From NCBI GenBank assembly GCA_020403265.1, contig JADBXZ010000003.1, forward strand, positions 56,656-120,655: DNA of 64,000 bases, given 5' to 3'. This document shows positions 36,301 through 44,749 of this stretch, one piece after another. Numbering within the stretch: position 1 is the first letter of the stretch; each line of letters opens with the position of its first letter. A program made the translations under genes and the position numbers. The stretch comes from Bacteroidota bacterium. GTDB lineage: Bacteria; Bacteroidota; Bacteroidia; B-17B0; Aurantibacillaceae. The notes beneath the pieces are model-generated. The model worked only from the letters and a program-made list of their open reading frames with translations, ran no database searches and was not told where the DNA came from.

Positions 36301-36388
36301 CAATTTGACGCCCGGTATTATTAATGCCATCAACTTTGGCAATAATTGAAAACATTTGCATCAGTGCTCTTAGTATTCGTTCACTCAT
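33317..36388 (-). CDS. ABCG-type transporter with N-terminal TerB-like domain
   Basis: A 1023-aa fused half-transporter. Residues 1-150 are a helical TerB-like domain (LRALMQMFSIIAKVDG, then LEFIYSSNEISEQENEFVLT). Residues about 165-240 are beta-rich, perhaps FHA-like. Residues about 255-500 are the ATPase: Walker A MGGSGAGKST, Q-loop VSQDDLL, signature SGGQRKR, Walker B VLFVDEPTSG and the histidine VIHQPSS. Residues about 575-800 and the C terminus hold ABC2-type membrane segments. It is fused like ABCG half-transporters, and no separate partner exists. The cargo is unknown. A secreted protein gene lies six bases upstream on the same strand. Confidence 0.9.
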   Translation of the reverse strand: MSERILRALMQMFSIIAKVDGINNTGRQIVESFLKQQLSAEQVATYLKIFDEYLESSQAASKKKEGAAKRTSLNSVKVLKICTQINQELEQTQKVIVLVRLLEFIYSSNEISEQENEFVLTVADTFNIPHEEFLALKSFIEDKQEIIPNSQNILVINNSENGYNNLCKHIFCETLSNDVRVIQIQSVGMYVLRIYGNTELQLNGQIISKERVHIFTPGSSIRNSKIKPIYYSDVIGRFLSDESQLKITFEAKHLEYKFKGGKLGLRDVNINEESGKLIGIMGGSGAGKSTLLNVLNGNETPSGGAVTINGKNIHTERNLIEGVVGHVSQDDLLIEELTVFQNLFYNAKLCFGNLPDEEIEKRCNSLLADIGLSETRHLKVGSPLEKTISGGQRKRLNISLELIREPSVLFVDEPTSGLSSRDSENIMDLLKELALKGKLIFVVIHQPSSDIYKMFDKLMILDVGGYPIYYGNPVDAVSYFKRLVNHVNAEEAECWNCGNVNPEQIFNIIESKVLDEYGNLTYTRKNTPIEWNAHYKELIEKNIHSEKKHTSIPEAIFKIPNKIKQFKVFLTRDVKSKLTNTQYLLINFIEAPLLAFILAFLVRYFNTDVDTGKGYIFRENENVPAYIFMSVVVALFIGLTVSAEEIIRDRKIRKRESFLNLSKGSYLWSKIIIMFVLSAIQTVTFVLVGNSVLGLKGMYSDYWLVLFTTSCFANMLGLNISSAFNSAVTIYILIPFLIIPQLLLAGVVVKFDKLNPILAKQGAVPMVGEAMASRWAYEALAVNQFKDNKFEKQFYKYDKSISVASYKKNFWKAKIQNKLSKIETGYKEGKTNKDFENDILLIRDEIAKEQKILKSIKCEVFSKINVQQFNADVITGVFNYLKLVNDKYIAIENKARKESDELTSKLKNQLDIVQLRDDYENENLSQLVKNATNLTGENCLEKDGRLIQINDPIFCDPTESNIGRAHFYAPRKKVFGAYYSTFWVNIIVIWLMSISLIVTLYFDVFKKVLDGFEALFSKFKKKK

Positions 36389-36393
36389 TTCAC

Positions 36394-36882
36394 TTATTTT
36401 TTAATGTTTATAGCTTGATAGAAACAATCCGCTACTTGTTTCACCATTTTACTTTCACTTTTATAAAATTTTGTAGTTGCTTTACCAAATGTTAAAGATG
36501 ATAAGCCCTCATCTTTTAAGGTAACGACATAGTTTTTCCATATTTCAACAACATAAAGACCTGTGTATTTATCAAACTTCTGATGCAAAACGTTTTTAAA
36601 GTTTATACTTCTTCCGTTTGATTCAATTTCTAAATTATCGCGTTTATCAAAATATAAATTTTCTGTAACCTGAAAATAAAGGTATAGTTTGCCATTATCC
36701 GCTTTGAACAACTTAAATTCACCGTGACTTTTTAGTTTGGCTTTAAAACTCAAGCCGGAAATGGTTGTTTTTGTGTCTTCAAGGAATAATGTGTCAGGCA
36801 CCAAAGAACATGGAGTTTGAGCACAAATAATTTGCACAAAAAACGCACTACTTATAAAGATAAAAGCAACTAATTTTTTCAT
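36394..36882 (-). CDS. Hypothetical secreted protein in operon with the ABCG-type gene
   Basis: A 162-aa protein with signal peptide MKKLVAFIFISSAFFVQIICA and a beta-rich mature part (LSFKAKLKSHGEFKLFKADN, KLYLYFQVTENLYFDKRDN, YVVEIWKNYVVTLKDEG). Two Cys (PCSLVPD and VADCFYQ) could form a disulfide. It begins the operon, six bases before the transporter gene, suggesting a periplasmic or outer-surface part of the same process. I recognise no family. Confidence 0.75.
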   Translation of the reverse strand: MKKLVAFIFISSAFFVQIICAQTPCSLVPDTLFLEDTKTTISGLSFKAKLKSHGEFKLFKADNGKLYLYFQVTENLYFDKRDNLEIESNGRSINFKNVLHQKFDKYTGLYVVEIWKNYVVTLKDEGLSSLTFGKATTKFYKSESKMVKQVADCFYQAINIKK

Positions 36883-36984
36883 TACAGTTAACTAATATAA
36901 GAAATTTTATTAAGTTAAATGATTCTGATTTATCCTTTTAATTAATTGAAAATCAAATATTTAATATTTGATTAGTTTCGAGGT

Positions 36985-38295
36985 TTAATTTAACTCTTCT
37001 AATATCCGAACAAGCTCCTTTGTGAGGGAATGACGGCTATATTTTTCTATGTTGGAATGAGGGGTATTGAATGAATACTTTTGAAATAGTTTAATAACAA
37101 TGTTTTCTAATTCTTCCTGATTATCAAAGTCGCATATTCTACCGGCTTTTGTTTCATTTAACAAACTAGCTAAATCCCCATCTTTAGGGCCTATTGCTAA
37201 AATTGGTGACCCTGACATCATATATTCGAAAATTTTCCCGGTAAGAATCCCTTTAGAGTTTGGTGTATTATTAACAAGTAATAATAGTACTTTGCTCTTT
37301 TGTTGTTCAATAATTACTTCGTTGTGAGGCAAGTAATCAATCTTCTTGATGTATTTTTCGAGATTATACTTGGCTAATTCTTGCAAAACAAAAGCATCAA
37401 CTTTACCAACTAATTTAATCTCGAGTTGTTTTGTAAAGTCAGTATTTTTTTTGGTAAGTTTTGATAAAACTTTCCATAAAACATCAGGGTTTCTGTCTTT
37501 AACAAGTGTTCCGATATGAGCTATACTGAATTTTTCATCTTTTTGGATTTGTATTTTTGGTAAATCATCTCTGTCAAATCCATTGGTTATTACTTTGAAC
37601 TTAGATGTGTTTTTACCTCCACTTTCCAAATACATTTGTGCAAATTCATCAGACATAAACCGGCCAACACTGATAATTGAATCAGCAGTGTTAATAACAC
37701 TTTTCTCTAAACTGTGATGTTTTTTATCTGCACTTTTTGATAACATTAATTGATTATAAAAATCAATGTTCGTCCAGGGGTCTCTAAAATCTGCAATCCA
37801 CTTTAAAGTTGGATTTTGTTGTTTTAACTTTAATGCAATAACGTGCATGCTATGCGGTGGCCCTGAACTTATAATGTACTTAATGTTTTGTTCCTTTATA
37901 TAATTATTAAGGAACTTAACACTAGGATTAATCCAAAAACGTCTTGCGTCTGGAATAAAAAAATTACCTCGAATCCAAACGCTCAAATTTTGGAACAAGC
38001 CTTTTTTCTTTCCTTCGTTTAAAAACGCTGCGTTTATTTTTTCAGATTTTTTCTTACCATTTATTTTTTTGTAGATAGAGTAGGGTTCCCAGATTGGTTT
38101 TTTAATGATGATTGCTTCTGCGGGAATGTCTTTTTCCAAACTTATATCAATAACTGGCATTTCTCCATTTAAAGCCGTGTACACATGAGGTTGCCAATTA
38201 AATTCGGGTAAATATTTAACAAATTTAAGCCAACGTTGCACGCCGGCACCTCCACTTGGTGGCCAATAATAGGATATAATTAAAACTTTATTCAA
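36985..38295 (-). CDS. Glycosyltransferase, GT4-like
   Basis: A 436-aa GT-B enzyme. The N domain opens KVLIISYYWPPSGGAGVQRW, which is characteristic of GT4 family members in Bacteroidota capsule and exopolysaccharide synthesis. The C domain has FSIAHIGTLVKDRNPDVLWK and FEYMMSGSPILAIGPKDGD with the nucleotide-sugar binding E-x7-E-like pattern around ILTGKIFEYM. Nearby nucleotide-sugar genes (42-46 kb) may supply its donor, but this is inference. It is separated from dnaA by a terminator, so it is read alone. Confidence 0.88.
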   Translation of the reverse strand: MNKVLIISYYWPPSGGAGVQRWLKFVKYLPEFNWQPHVYTALNGEMPVIDISLEKDIPAEAIIIKKPIWEPYSIYKKINGKKKSEKINAAFLNEGKKKGLFQNLSVWIRGNFFIPDARRFWINPSVKFLNNYIKEQNIKYIISSGPPHSMHVIALKLKQQNPTLKWIADFRDPWTNIDFYNQLMLSKSADKKHHSLEKSVINTADSIISVGRFMSDEFAQMYLESGGKNTSKFKVITNGFDRDDLPKIQIQKDEKFSIAHIGTLVKDRNPDVLWKVLSKLTKKNTDFTKQLEIKLVGKVDAFVLQELAKYNLEKYIKKIDYLPHNEVIIEQQKSKVLLLLVNNTPNSKGILTGKIFEYMMSGSPILAIGPKDGDLASLLNETKAGRICDFDNQEELENIVIKLFQKYSFNTPHSNIEKYSRHSLTKELVRILEELN

Positions 38296-38321
38296 AGGAA
38301 ACGATGGTTAAAACTAATAAA

Positions 38322-38351
38322 AAAGCCCTTCAATTTTTTTTGAAGGGCTTT
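38322..38351 (-). terminator. dnaA: Rho-independent terminator after dnaA
   Basis: AAAGCCCTTCAA and TTGAAGGGCTTT form a perfect 12-bp stem around six T; on the minus strand it is followed by a T-rich tail. It closes the dnaA transcript. Confidence 0.85.
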
Positions 38352-38367
38352 GTGTTATAAACACAAT

Positions 38368-39807
38368 TTAGTTACTAATACTTATTTTTTTCTCTAATTC
38401 TTCGATGTATGCTTTGAAGCGTTTATCAGTATCCATTAGGTTATTAACTGTTCTGCAAGCATGCAAAACGGTTGCATGATCTTTACCGCCACAATGCATA
38501 CCAATCGTTGCTAAGCTAGACTTGGTCATGCTTTTAGCAAAGAACATTGCAATTTGACGCGCCTGAACCACTTCACGTTTTCTGGTTTTTGATTTCATAG
38601 TATCTATTTGTAAATCAAAATAATCGCAAACCACTTTTTGGATATAATCAATTGACACTTCGCGAGCAGTACTTTTCACGAATTTATCAATCATAGTTTT
38701 CGCAAGTTCTAGGGTAATTACTTTTTTGTTAAGACTACTTTGTGCCAGAAGTGAAATTAAAGCACCTTCTAGTTCTCTAACGTTGGTAGTAATACTGTAG
38801 GCAAGATATTCATTCACCTCTTTTGGAAGTTCAATACCTTCATTATAAACTTTTTTATCTAAAATAGCAATTCTGGTTTCAAGGGCCGGAGCTTGCAGAT
38901 CAGCACTTAAGCCCCATTTGAAACGAGACAATAAGCGTTGTTCGATACCTTGAATATCTACAGGGGCTCTATCGGCTGTTAATATAATTTGTTTTCCTAA
39001 TTGGTGTAAGTGATTGAAAATGTGGAAAAATACATCCTGTGTTTTTTCTTTACCTGCAAAATATTGAACATCATCAATAATTAACACATCAATCATTTGA
39101 TAGAAATGAATGAAATCATTGGTGTTATTGTTTTTTGTAGCTTCAACAAACTGAGTAATGAATTTTTCAGACTGTACATATAGAACAGTTTTGTTAGGAA
39201 AGTTCTTTTTTACTTCAATACCAATTGCTTGCGCTAAATGCGTTTTGCCTAGCCCAACACCGCCATATAATAATAATGGGTTAAATGCATTTCCGCCCGG
39301 TTTTTGAGAAACTGCGTATCCTGCACTTCTGGCCAATCTGTTGCAATCACCCTCAACAAAATTATCAAAACTGTAGTTAGGGTTTAATTGTGATTCAACT
39401 TGTACCTTTTTTAGGCCTGGAATTACGAATGGATTTTTAATACCACTTGCATTTACATCAATAGGCATTTGAACCGGAGAATTTTTTACATTAGAGTTGA
39501 TGCTAGGTACTTTGAAAGTAATTGGACTTTCGGTTTTACCCGAAGCACTATCCATGATTATATTATATTCTAATTTTCCTTCTGCACCTAATTCTTTTTT
39601 AATTACCTTTTTTAATAAAGTGATATAATGCTCTTCTAACCATTCATAAAAAAATTGCGAAGGAACTTGTATGGTTAAAATGTTGTTCGATAACTTAATT
39701 GCTTTTATGGGTTGAAACCACGTTGCGAAATTTTGTTGGTTAACATTATCCTTTATTATTTCTAAGCAATCTTTCCATACCTGCTCTGCTGTTTTCTCCT
39801 TCATCAT
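38368..39807 (-). CDS. dnaA: Chromosomal replication initiator DnaA
   Basis: Binds DnaA boxes and melts the origin. Domain I is at residues 1-90 (AEQVWKDCLEIIKDN, FATWFQPIKAIKL). Domain III has Walker A YGGVGLGKTHL, Walker B VLIIDDVQYFAGKE and RFKWGLSADLQAP. Domain IV ends with the DNA-binding signature HCGGKDHATVLHACRTV. At 479 aa it is normal. I see no cluster of TTATNCACA boxes in the 159 bases upstream (39808-39966), which are A/T-rich, so the origin is not evident here, and in this phylum it often lies elsewhere. Confidence 0.97.
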   Translation of the reverse strand: MMKEKTAEQVWKDCLEIIKDNVNQQNFATWFQPIKAIKLSNNILTIQVPSQFFYEWLEEHYITLLKKVIKKELGAEGKLEYNIIMDSASGKTESPITFKVPSINSNVKNSPVQMPIDVNASGIKNPFVIPGLKKVQVESQLNPNYSFDNFVEGDCNRLARSAGYAVSQKPGGNAFNPLLLYGGVGLGKTHLAQAIGIEVKKNFPNKTVLYVQSEKFITQFVEATKNNNTNDFIHFYQMIDVLIIDDVQYFAGKEKTQDVFFHIFNHLHQLGKQIILTADRAPVDIQGIEQRLLSRFKWGLSADLQAPALETRIAILDKKVYNEGIELPKEVNEYLAYSITTNVRELEGALISLLAQSSLNKKVITLELAKTMIDKFVKSTAREVSIDYIQKVVCDYFDLQIDTMKSKTRKREVVQARQIAMFFAKSMTKSSLATIGMHCGGKDHATVLHACRTVNNLMDTDKRFKAYIEELEKKISISN

Positions 39808-39966
39808 CTTATTAATTTTTTTTGAATATATAGTTGTTTATATAGATTAACACGTTTCTGTTTGTAAATATAATGCGATTATTTGTTTTTGCAATACTAA
39901 AAAGCAAAAAAAATGGCCAAAAAAAATTATTTTTTTATTTGGTAGTTCAGTTTTTTTTACAATCCT

Positions 39967-40911
39967 CTAAAAAATTTTGTGAGAGGTATTGTTTTGTAAA
40001 AAAATTTTTTTATTAGAGGTAAAGGTTATTTTGATGGAACCTAACCAAATTCCTGCCCAGCCTACCTGAGTGATATATGTAATGTTTTTTGATTTATTTT
40101 CGATTTCAACAAGATTTTCCAAAAATGTGTGTGTGTGCCCACCAATAATCAGGTGAGTATGATTTAATCGCTTTGCAAGTTCAATGTCACTTACTTTTAT
40201 CGAATCATATTTATAACCTAAGTGTGATAAGCAAATAATGTAATCACATTTTTCTTCATTTTTAAGATGATCTTCTGTTTTTAATGCTTCAGTAATTGGG
40301 TCTTTATATTTTATGTTTTTTATGTATTTGTCACTTACCAATCCATTAAGTTCAATCCCCAAACCATAAACACCAACCTTCAAATGCCCCTTATTATAAG
40401 TTTTGTACCTATATATTTTTTTGTGATTTGCCAATGCAGTGTCCGACAGATCGTAATTACAGTTTAAAAAATCAAAGCTTGCATGTTTTGATTGTTTGAG
40501 TATGTTTTCTGCTCCAAGGTCAAAATCATGATTTCCGAATGTTGTAGCATCATAATTCATCATGGACATTAATTTGTATTCTAATTCTCCTTCAAAAAAA
40601 TTAAAATAAGGTGTTCCCTGAAAAATATCACCGGCATCAAGTAATAAAATGTTATCAAATTGTTTGCGATATTCTTCAATTAGTTTAGCTCGTTTTGCAA
40701 AACCACCTTCGTTTGGAAACTTAGGGTCATTTAAAGGGAATGGTTCAATCCGACTGTGTTGGTCATTTGTGTAAAGTAAATAAATTTCAGTGAGTTCTTT
40801 TTTTTGCAAAAAATCACTATGTGAATCAACTTCTAAGCCCAGCAGCATTAATCCACTGGTAGCAGTGTATTTAATAAACTCTCTTCGTTTAATTGATTGA
40901 AAATCGATCAT
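39967..40911 (-). CDS. Metallophosphatase (5'-nucleotidase N-terminal type), Tat exported
   Basis: A 314-aa calcineurin-like phosphoesterase. The start has a Tat-like signal KRREFIKYTATSGLMLLGL. Catalytic metal-binding motifs follow: LLYTNDQHSRIEPF, LLDAGDIFQGTPYF, TFGNHDFDLG, SHLGYKYDS and IIGGHTHTF. These match the N-terminal domain of UshA-type nucleotidases. The C-terminal nucleotide-specificity domain is missing and is encoded by the gene immediately upstream, which overlaps this one by 23 bases. Together they form a split 5'-nucleotidase in the periplasm. Confidence 0.9.
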   Translation of the reverse strand: MIDFQSIKRREFIKYTATSGLMLLGLEVDSHSDFLQKKELTEIYLLYTNDQHSRIEPFPLNDPKFPNEGGFAKRAKLIEEYRKQFDNILLLDAGDIFQGTPYFNFFEGELEYKLMSMMNYDATTFGNHDFDLGAENILKQSKHASFDFLNCNYDLSDTALANHKKIYRYKTYNKGHLKVGVYGLGIELNGLVSDKYIKNIKYKDPITEALKTEDHLKNEEKCDYIICLSHLGYKYDSIKVSDIELAKRLNHTHLIIGGHTHTFLENLVEIENKSKNITYITQVGWAGIWLGSIKITFTSNKKIFLQNNTSHKIF

Positions 40912-41620
40912 CAGTGTATGGTGTTATTTTCTGTTTTGCAGCATTTACTTTTTTGCAATAAATAATTAAAGCATCCCTTAATTTGAGGTTTAAAAATTTA
41001 GATTTACTGGCTTCTTTTAAAAATTCATAGTTATCGCCTCCGGTTGCCAAGTAGTCCGATGTTAAGATGACGTAATTTGAATCTGCTTTCAAAGGTTTTT
41101 GTTGGATGCTGATACTGTAATTCTCAATTGTTCCATTTAGTTTTAGACCTTTAAAAACAGCTTTTTTTTCTATAATTCGCTTACTTCCCTCGAGCAATTG
41201 TTTACCTGAAAGAGATAACACAACTAATTCATTTTCAAATGGCATCAATTCAAATAAATTTGAAATTTTAATTTCACCTTTGGGTAAATTAGCTCTTAAG
41301 CCGCCTTTGTTTAATAATACCGCATCAATCATAAGATTAAAGGAATCTTTTACTAAAGAATAAACTGCGTCACAAACGAAATTACCTAAACTGCTATTAT
41401 TTCCATCTTTTGTTAATGCGCCTTCAGATAAAACAACTACACTGTTGGTTGTGGAATCAACTTTGTGTTTAAAGGGTGTTATCATTTCTTCTGCTTTCTT
41501 GCTTGGCGTTTTTTGTATTAAAACTTCTCTTGTGTAACTTGTAGACATTAAATAATGTTTGCGATTACAAGCTACTGTAACAAGAGCAAAAACGAAAAGT
41601 ATTTTAAAGTTAAAGCGCAC
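40889..41620 (-). CDS. 5'-nucleotidase C-terminal domain protein
   Basis: A 243-aa exported protein with an N-terminal signal peptide and a likely lipoprotein Cys (VTVACNR). It matches the 5_nucleotid_C domain: NFVCDAVYSL, LLNKGGLRANLPKGEIKISN, LFELMPFENELVVLSLSG and ILTSDYLATGGDNYEFL, which holds the substrate-binding GGD-N-Y/F. The start of the metallophosphatase gene overlaps its end. It gives substrate specificity to the partner. This split order, with the C domain first, is seen in Bacteroidota. Confidence 0.9.
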   Translation of the reverse strand: MRFNFKILFVFALVTVACNRKHYLMSTSYTREVLIQKTPSKKAEEMITPFKHKVDSTTNSVVVLSEGALTKDGNNSSLGNFVCDAVYSLVKDSFNLMIDAVLLNKGGLRANLPKGEIKISNLFELMPFENELVVLSLSGKQLLEGSKRIIEKKAVFKGLKLNGTIENYSISIQQKPLKADSNYVILTSDYLATGGDNYEFLKEASKSKFLNLKLRDALIIYCKKVNAAKQKITPYTDDRFSIN

Positions 41621-41692
41621 GACTGGATAAAATTATTAAATTCTATTTTACATTTTAGATTTTTAAAATTAATATTGTATTAAATTTTTACA

Positions 41693-42103
41693 ATGCTTGT
41701 TTCGGAGACTAAAATAAGAGTAAGATACGGCGAGACCGATCAGATGGGTTATGCATATTATGGTGTATATGCCCAGTATTATGAAGTGGGAAGGGTTGAA
41801 GCAATTAGGCAACTTGGATTCAGTTATAAAGATGTTGAATCAAAAGGAATTTTATTGCCGGTTAGTGATTTGTCTATCAATTATAAGCGTCCTGCATATT
41901 ATGATGATGAGTTAACAATTAAAACAATAATTAAAGAAAAAATACATGGTGTAAGACTTCATTTTGATTATGAAGTATATAATCAAAATAATCAACTTTT
42001 GAATACCGGTAGAGTCACGCTTATATGTGTTGACAAACAAACCAATAAACCTTGTAAATTACCTATTTGGTTTGAAGCTGCATTAGCTTCTTTTTTTGAA
42101 TAA
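41693..42103 (+). CDS. Acyl-CoA thioesterase (YbgC/FadM-like)
   Basis: A 136-aa hot-dog fold enzyme. The signature is VRYGETDQMGYAYYGVYAQYYE, with the catalytic Asp in DQMG, then GRVEAIRQLGFSY. The second half has LTIKTIIKEKIHGVRLHFDY and TLICVDKQTNKPCKLP. It hydrolyses acyl-CoA thioesters. It is transcribed away from the 5'-nucleotidase pair. A weak terminator-like hairpin follows the stop. Confidence 0.9.
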   Translation: MLVSETKIRVRYGETDQMGYAYYGVYAQYYEVGRVEAIRQLGFSYKDVESKGILLPVSDLSINYKRPAYYDDELTIKTIIKEKIHGVRLHFDYEVYNQNNQLLNTGRVTLICVDKQTNKPCKLPIWFEAALASFFE

Positions 42104-42121
42104 GAATAAAGGCGATTTACC

Positions 42122-42151
42122 AAGCCAATTATGTATTGCCGGCTTCTTTTT
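42122..42151 (+). terminator. Possible terminator after the thioesterase gene
   Basis: AAGCCAAT and ATTGCCGGCTT can pair (AAGCC/GGCTT plus AAT/ATT with a bulge), followed by TCTTTTTG. The hairpin is weaker than the others in the window. Confidence 0.4.
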
Positions 42152-42210
42152 GTGGTGAGTTTTCTCATTTGGTGAAATGGTTATAAAACCTTACTTTTAA
42201 GTTTTATTTT

Positions 42211-43353
42211 ATGTCCCTCCTAATGAGTAAAAAAATTCAAATGGTTGACCTTAAAGGTCAATATGAAAAAATTAAAAATGAAGTAGATTCCGGTATACAG
42301 GAAGTAATTAATACAACCGCTTTTATTAATGGTCCTGCTGTAAAAGAATTTCAGACTAATCTAGAAAACTATCTTGGGGTTAAACATGTCATTCCTTGCG
42401 CTAATGGAACAGATGCGCTCCAAATTGCAATGATGGCTTTAGATTTGAAACCCGGTGATGAAGTGATTACAGCAAGTTTTACTTATGTAGCAACTGCTGA
42501 GGTAATTGGTTTATTAGGTTTAACGCCTGTTTTGGTAGATGTGGAACCAGAAACCTTTGATATTGATGTTATAGCCATTGAAAAAGCGATAACACAAAAA
42601 ACGAAAGCAATAGTTCCTGTTCATTTGTTTGGACAATGTGCCAACATGGAAAAAATAATGGGCATTGCTGCAAAACACAATTTGTATGTGATTGAAGATG
42701 TGGCGCAGGCTATTGGTGCTGATTACTATTTTACCAATGGAACTAAGGCGAAAGCAGGTACAATAGGAACCATTGGATGTACCTCTTTTTTTCCAAGCAA
42801 GAACTTGGGTTGTTATGGTGATGGAGGTGCATTGTATACAAATAATGATGAGCTTGCTAAAAAAATAAAAATGATCGCGCATCACGGGCAAAGTGTTCAG
42901 TACGTGCATGATGTGCTTGGCGTTAATTCGCGTTTAGATACTATCCAAGCTGTAGTGTTAAATGCCAAGTTAAAACATCTTGACGAATATGCTGCTGCTC
43001 GAAATTATGCAGCAAACTACTATGATAAGGCGCTTGGTAATCATCCGAAATTAAAAATACCAGCCAGGTCAAAAAATTCCTCTCATGTTTTTCACCAGTA
43101 TACGCTTCAATTGATTGGGGTTGATAGAACAAAACTTCGAGAACAGCTTCAGGAAAAGGGAGTTCCTGCTATGATTTATTATCCAATTCCTTTACACGAA
43201 CAAAAGGCCTACAAGAGCGACCGATACAAATCTGGTGATTTTCCGGTTACAGAAACCTTGTGTAAATCGGTACTATCACTCCCAATGCATACTGAATTGG
43301 ATGAAGAGACCCTAAAATATATAACGGATACCTTATTAGATTTATTAAAATAA
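42211..43353 (+). CDS. DegT/DnrJ/EryC1-type nucleotide-sugar aminotransferase
   Basis: A PLP-dependent aminotransferase of the sugar type, 380 aa. Key blocks: IPCANGTDALQIAMMAL, PGDEVITASFTYVATAE, YVIEDVAQAIGADY with the Asp binding the PLP nitrogen, and SFFPSKNLGCYGDGGA with the Schiff-base Lys. It adds an amino group to a keto-sugar nucleotide for surface polysaccharide. An alternative start at 42223 (MSKKIQMVDLKGQYEKI) fits family alignments equally well. The next gene, UDP-glucose dehydrogenase, starts one base after the stop, so they form one transcription unit. Confidence 0.92.
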   Translation: MSLLMSKKIQMVDLKGQYEKIKNEVDSGIQEVINTTAFINGPAVKEFQTNLENYLGVKHVIPCANGTDALQIAMMALDLKPGDEVITASFTYVATAEVIGLLGLTPVLVDVEPETFDIDVIAIEKAITQKTKAIVPVHLFGQCANMEKIMGIAAKHNLYVIEDVAQAIGADYYFTNGTKAKAGTIGTIGCTSFFPSKNLGCYGDGGALYTNNDELAKKIKMIAHHGQSVQYVHDVLGVNSRLDTIQAVVLNAKLKHLDEYAAARNYAANYYDKALGNHPKLKIPARSKNSSHVFHQYTLQLIGVDRTKLREQLQEKGVPAMIYYPIPLHEQKAYKSDRYKSGDFPVTETLCKSVLSLPMHTELDEETLKYITDTLLDLLK

Positions 43354-43354
43354 A

Positions 43355-44677
43355 ATGAAAATTACAGTAATTGGAACCGGGTATGTTGGTTTGGTAACAG
43401 GTACCTGCTTTGCAGAAGTTGGTGTTGATGTAACCTGTGTTGATATTGATAAAACAAAAATAGAAAATTTAAAAAAGGGAGTTTTACCAATTTACGAACC
43501 CGGTTTGGAGGAATTGGTTTTGAGGAATTCAAGTAAGGGAAGACTACACTTTTCAACTTCATTAAAAGATAGTATTGCAGAATCTGAGGTGGCCTTTATT
43601 GCAGTTGGAACGCCGCCGGGTGAAGATGGCTCTGCTGATTTAAAATATGTATTAGCGGTTGCTGCCGAAATCGGTGAGCACATGATCAATACAATGGTTG
43701 TTGTAACAAAGTCCACAGTTCCGGTTGGTACAGCAAAAAAAGTAACAGCCGCAGTTAAGGAACAGTTAACGAAACGAAAATCCGATTTAGAGTTTTTTGT
43801 CTCCTCTAATCCTGAATTTCTTAAAGAGGGAGCAGCTATTGAAGATTTTATGAAACCGGATAGAATAGTTGTTGGCACTGATAATACAAAAGCTGAAGAA
43901 ATCATGAAAAGATTGTATAAACCATTTTTAATGAATGGTCACCCAATTATTTTTATGGATATTCCAAGTGCTGAGATGACTAAATATGCAGCTAATGCTA
44001 TGCTTGCAACTAAAATTAGTTTTATGAATGACGTAGCTAATTTATGCGAGATTATGGGGGCAGATGTGAATATGGTAAGAAAAGGAATAGGAACTGATAC
44101 AAGAATAGGACCCAAATTTATTTATCCGGGAGTAGGTTATGGTGGAAGTTGTTTTCCTAAAGATGTAAAGGCTTTAATTAAAACAGCCAAGGAAAATAAT
44201 TACAACATGCGCATTTTAAATGCAGTTGAGGAGGTCAATGAATTACAAAAGGAAGTATTGTTCAATAAGGTACGCACACATTTTAATAACAACTTAAAAG
44301 GTAAAACATTCGCACTGTGGGGATTATCATTTAAGCCCAAAACAGACGATATGCGTGAAGCGCCGAGTTTAGTTATCATTGAAAAACTACTAAAAGCCGG
44401 AGCCAGTGTTGTAGCATACGATCCTGTTGCACAGCATGAGGCACAAAAAATTTTAGGGGATACTATTTCTTATTCAACTAATATGTATGATGTATTAAAT
44501 AACACGGATGCATTGCTAATCGTTACTGAATGGCCCGAGTTTAGAGTACCGGATTTTGAAGACATAGCAAAACGTTTAACAAGTAAAGTAATTTTTGATG
44601 GTAGAAATGTTTTTGATTCTACCGATATGAAAAATTTAGGTTTCGAGTATTATTGTATTGGTATAAAAACAAAATAA
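43355..44677 (+). CDS. ugd: UDP-glucose 6-dehydrogenase
   Basis: Oxidises UDP-glucose to UDP-glucuronate with NAD. The N domain begins KITVIGTGYVGLVTGTCFAE, with the GxGxxG NAD loop. The catalytic Cys is in YPGVGYGGSCFPKDVKALIK. The C domain carries the closing FALWGLSFKPKTDDMREAPS and VAYDPVAQHEAQ. The length, 440 aa, fits the TuaD/UgdA type. It lies between an aminotransferase and a UDP-xylose synthase gene, so it feeds UDP-glucuronate to the next enzyme. Several opposite-strand frames over it are shadows. Confidence 0.95.
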   Translation: MKITVIGTGYVGLVTGTCFAEVGVDVTCVDIDKTKIENLKKGVLPIYEPGLEELVLRNSSKGRLHFSTSLKDSIAESEVAFIAVGTPPGEDGSADLKYVLAVAAEIGEHMINTMVVVTKSTVPVGTAKKVTAAVKEQLTKRKSDLEFFVSSNPEFLKEGAAIEDFMKPDRIVVGTDNTKAEEIMKRLYKPFLMNGHPIIFMDIPSAEMTKYAANAMLATKISFMNDVANLCEIMGADVNMVRKGIGTDTRIGPKFIYPGVGYGGSCFPKDVKALIKTAKENNYNMRILNAVEEVNELQKEVLFNKVRTHFNNNLKGKTFALWGLSFKPKTDDMREAPSLVIIEKLLKAGASVVAYDPVAQHEAQKILGDTISYSTNMYDVLNNTDALLIVTEWPEFRVPDFEDIAKRLTSKVIFDGRNVFDSTDMKNLGFEYYCIGIKTK

Positions 44678-44749
44678 AAATTAAGTCTAGTATAGACACA
44701 AAATAAAAACCACAGGATTTCATTTGATAAAGTTTTCCTAAAAATAAAA

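Noticed and set aside
39808..39966. Possible replication origin beside dnaA
   Set aside because: The region is A/T-rich but I see no cluster of TTATNCACA boxes, and in this phylum the origin is often not next to dnaA.
43362..43905. Long open frames on the minus strand over ugd
   Set aside because: They are antisense shadows of a clear gene with no family signal of their own.
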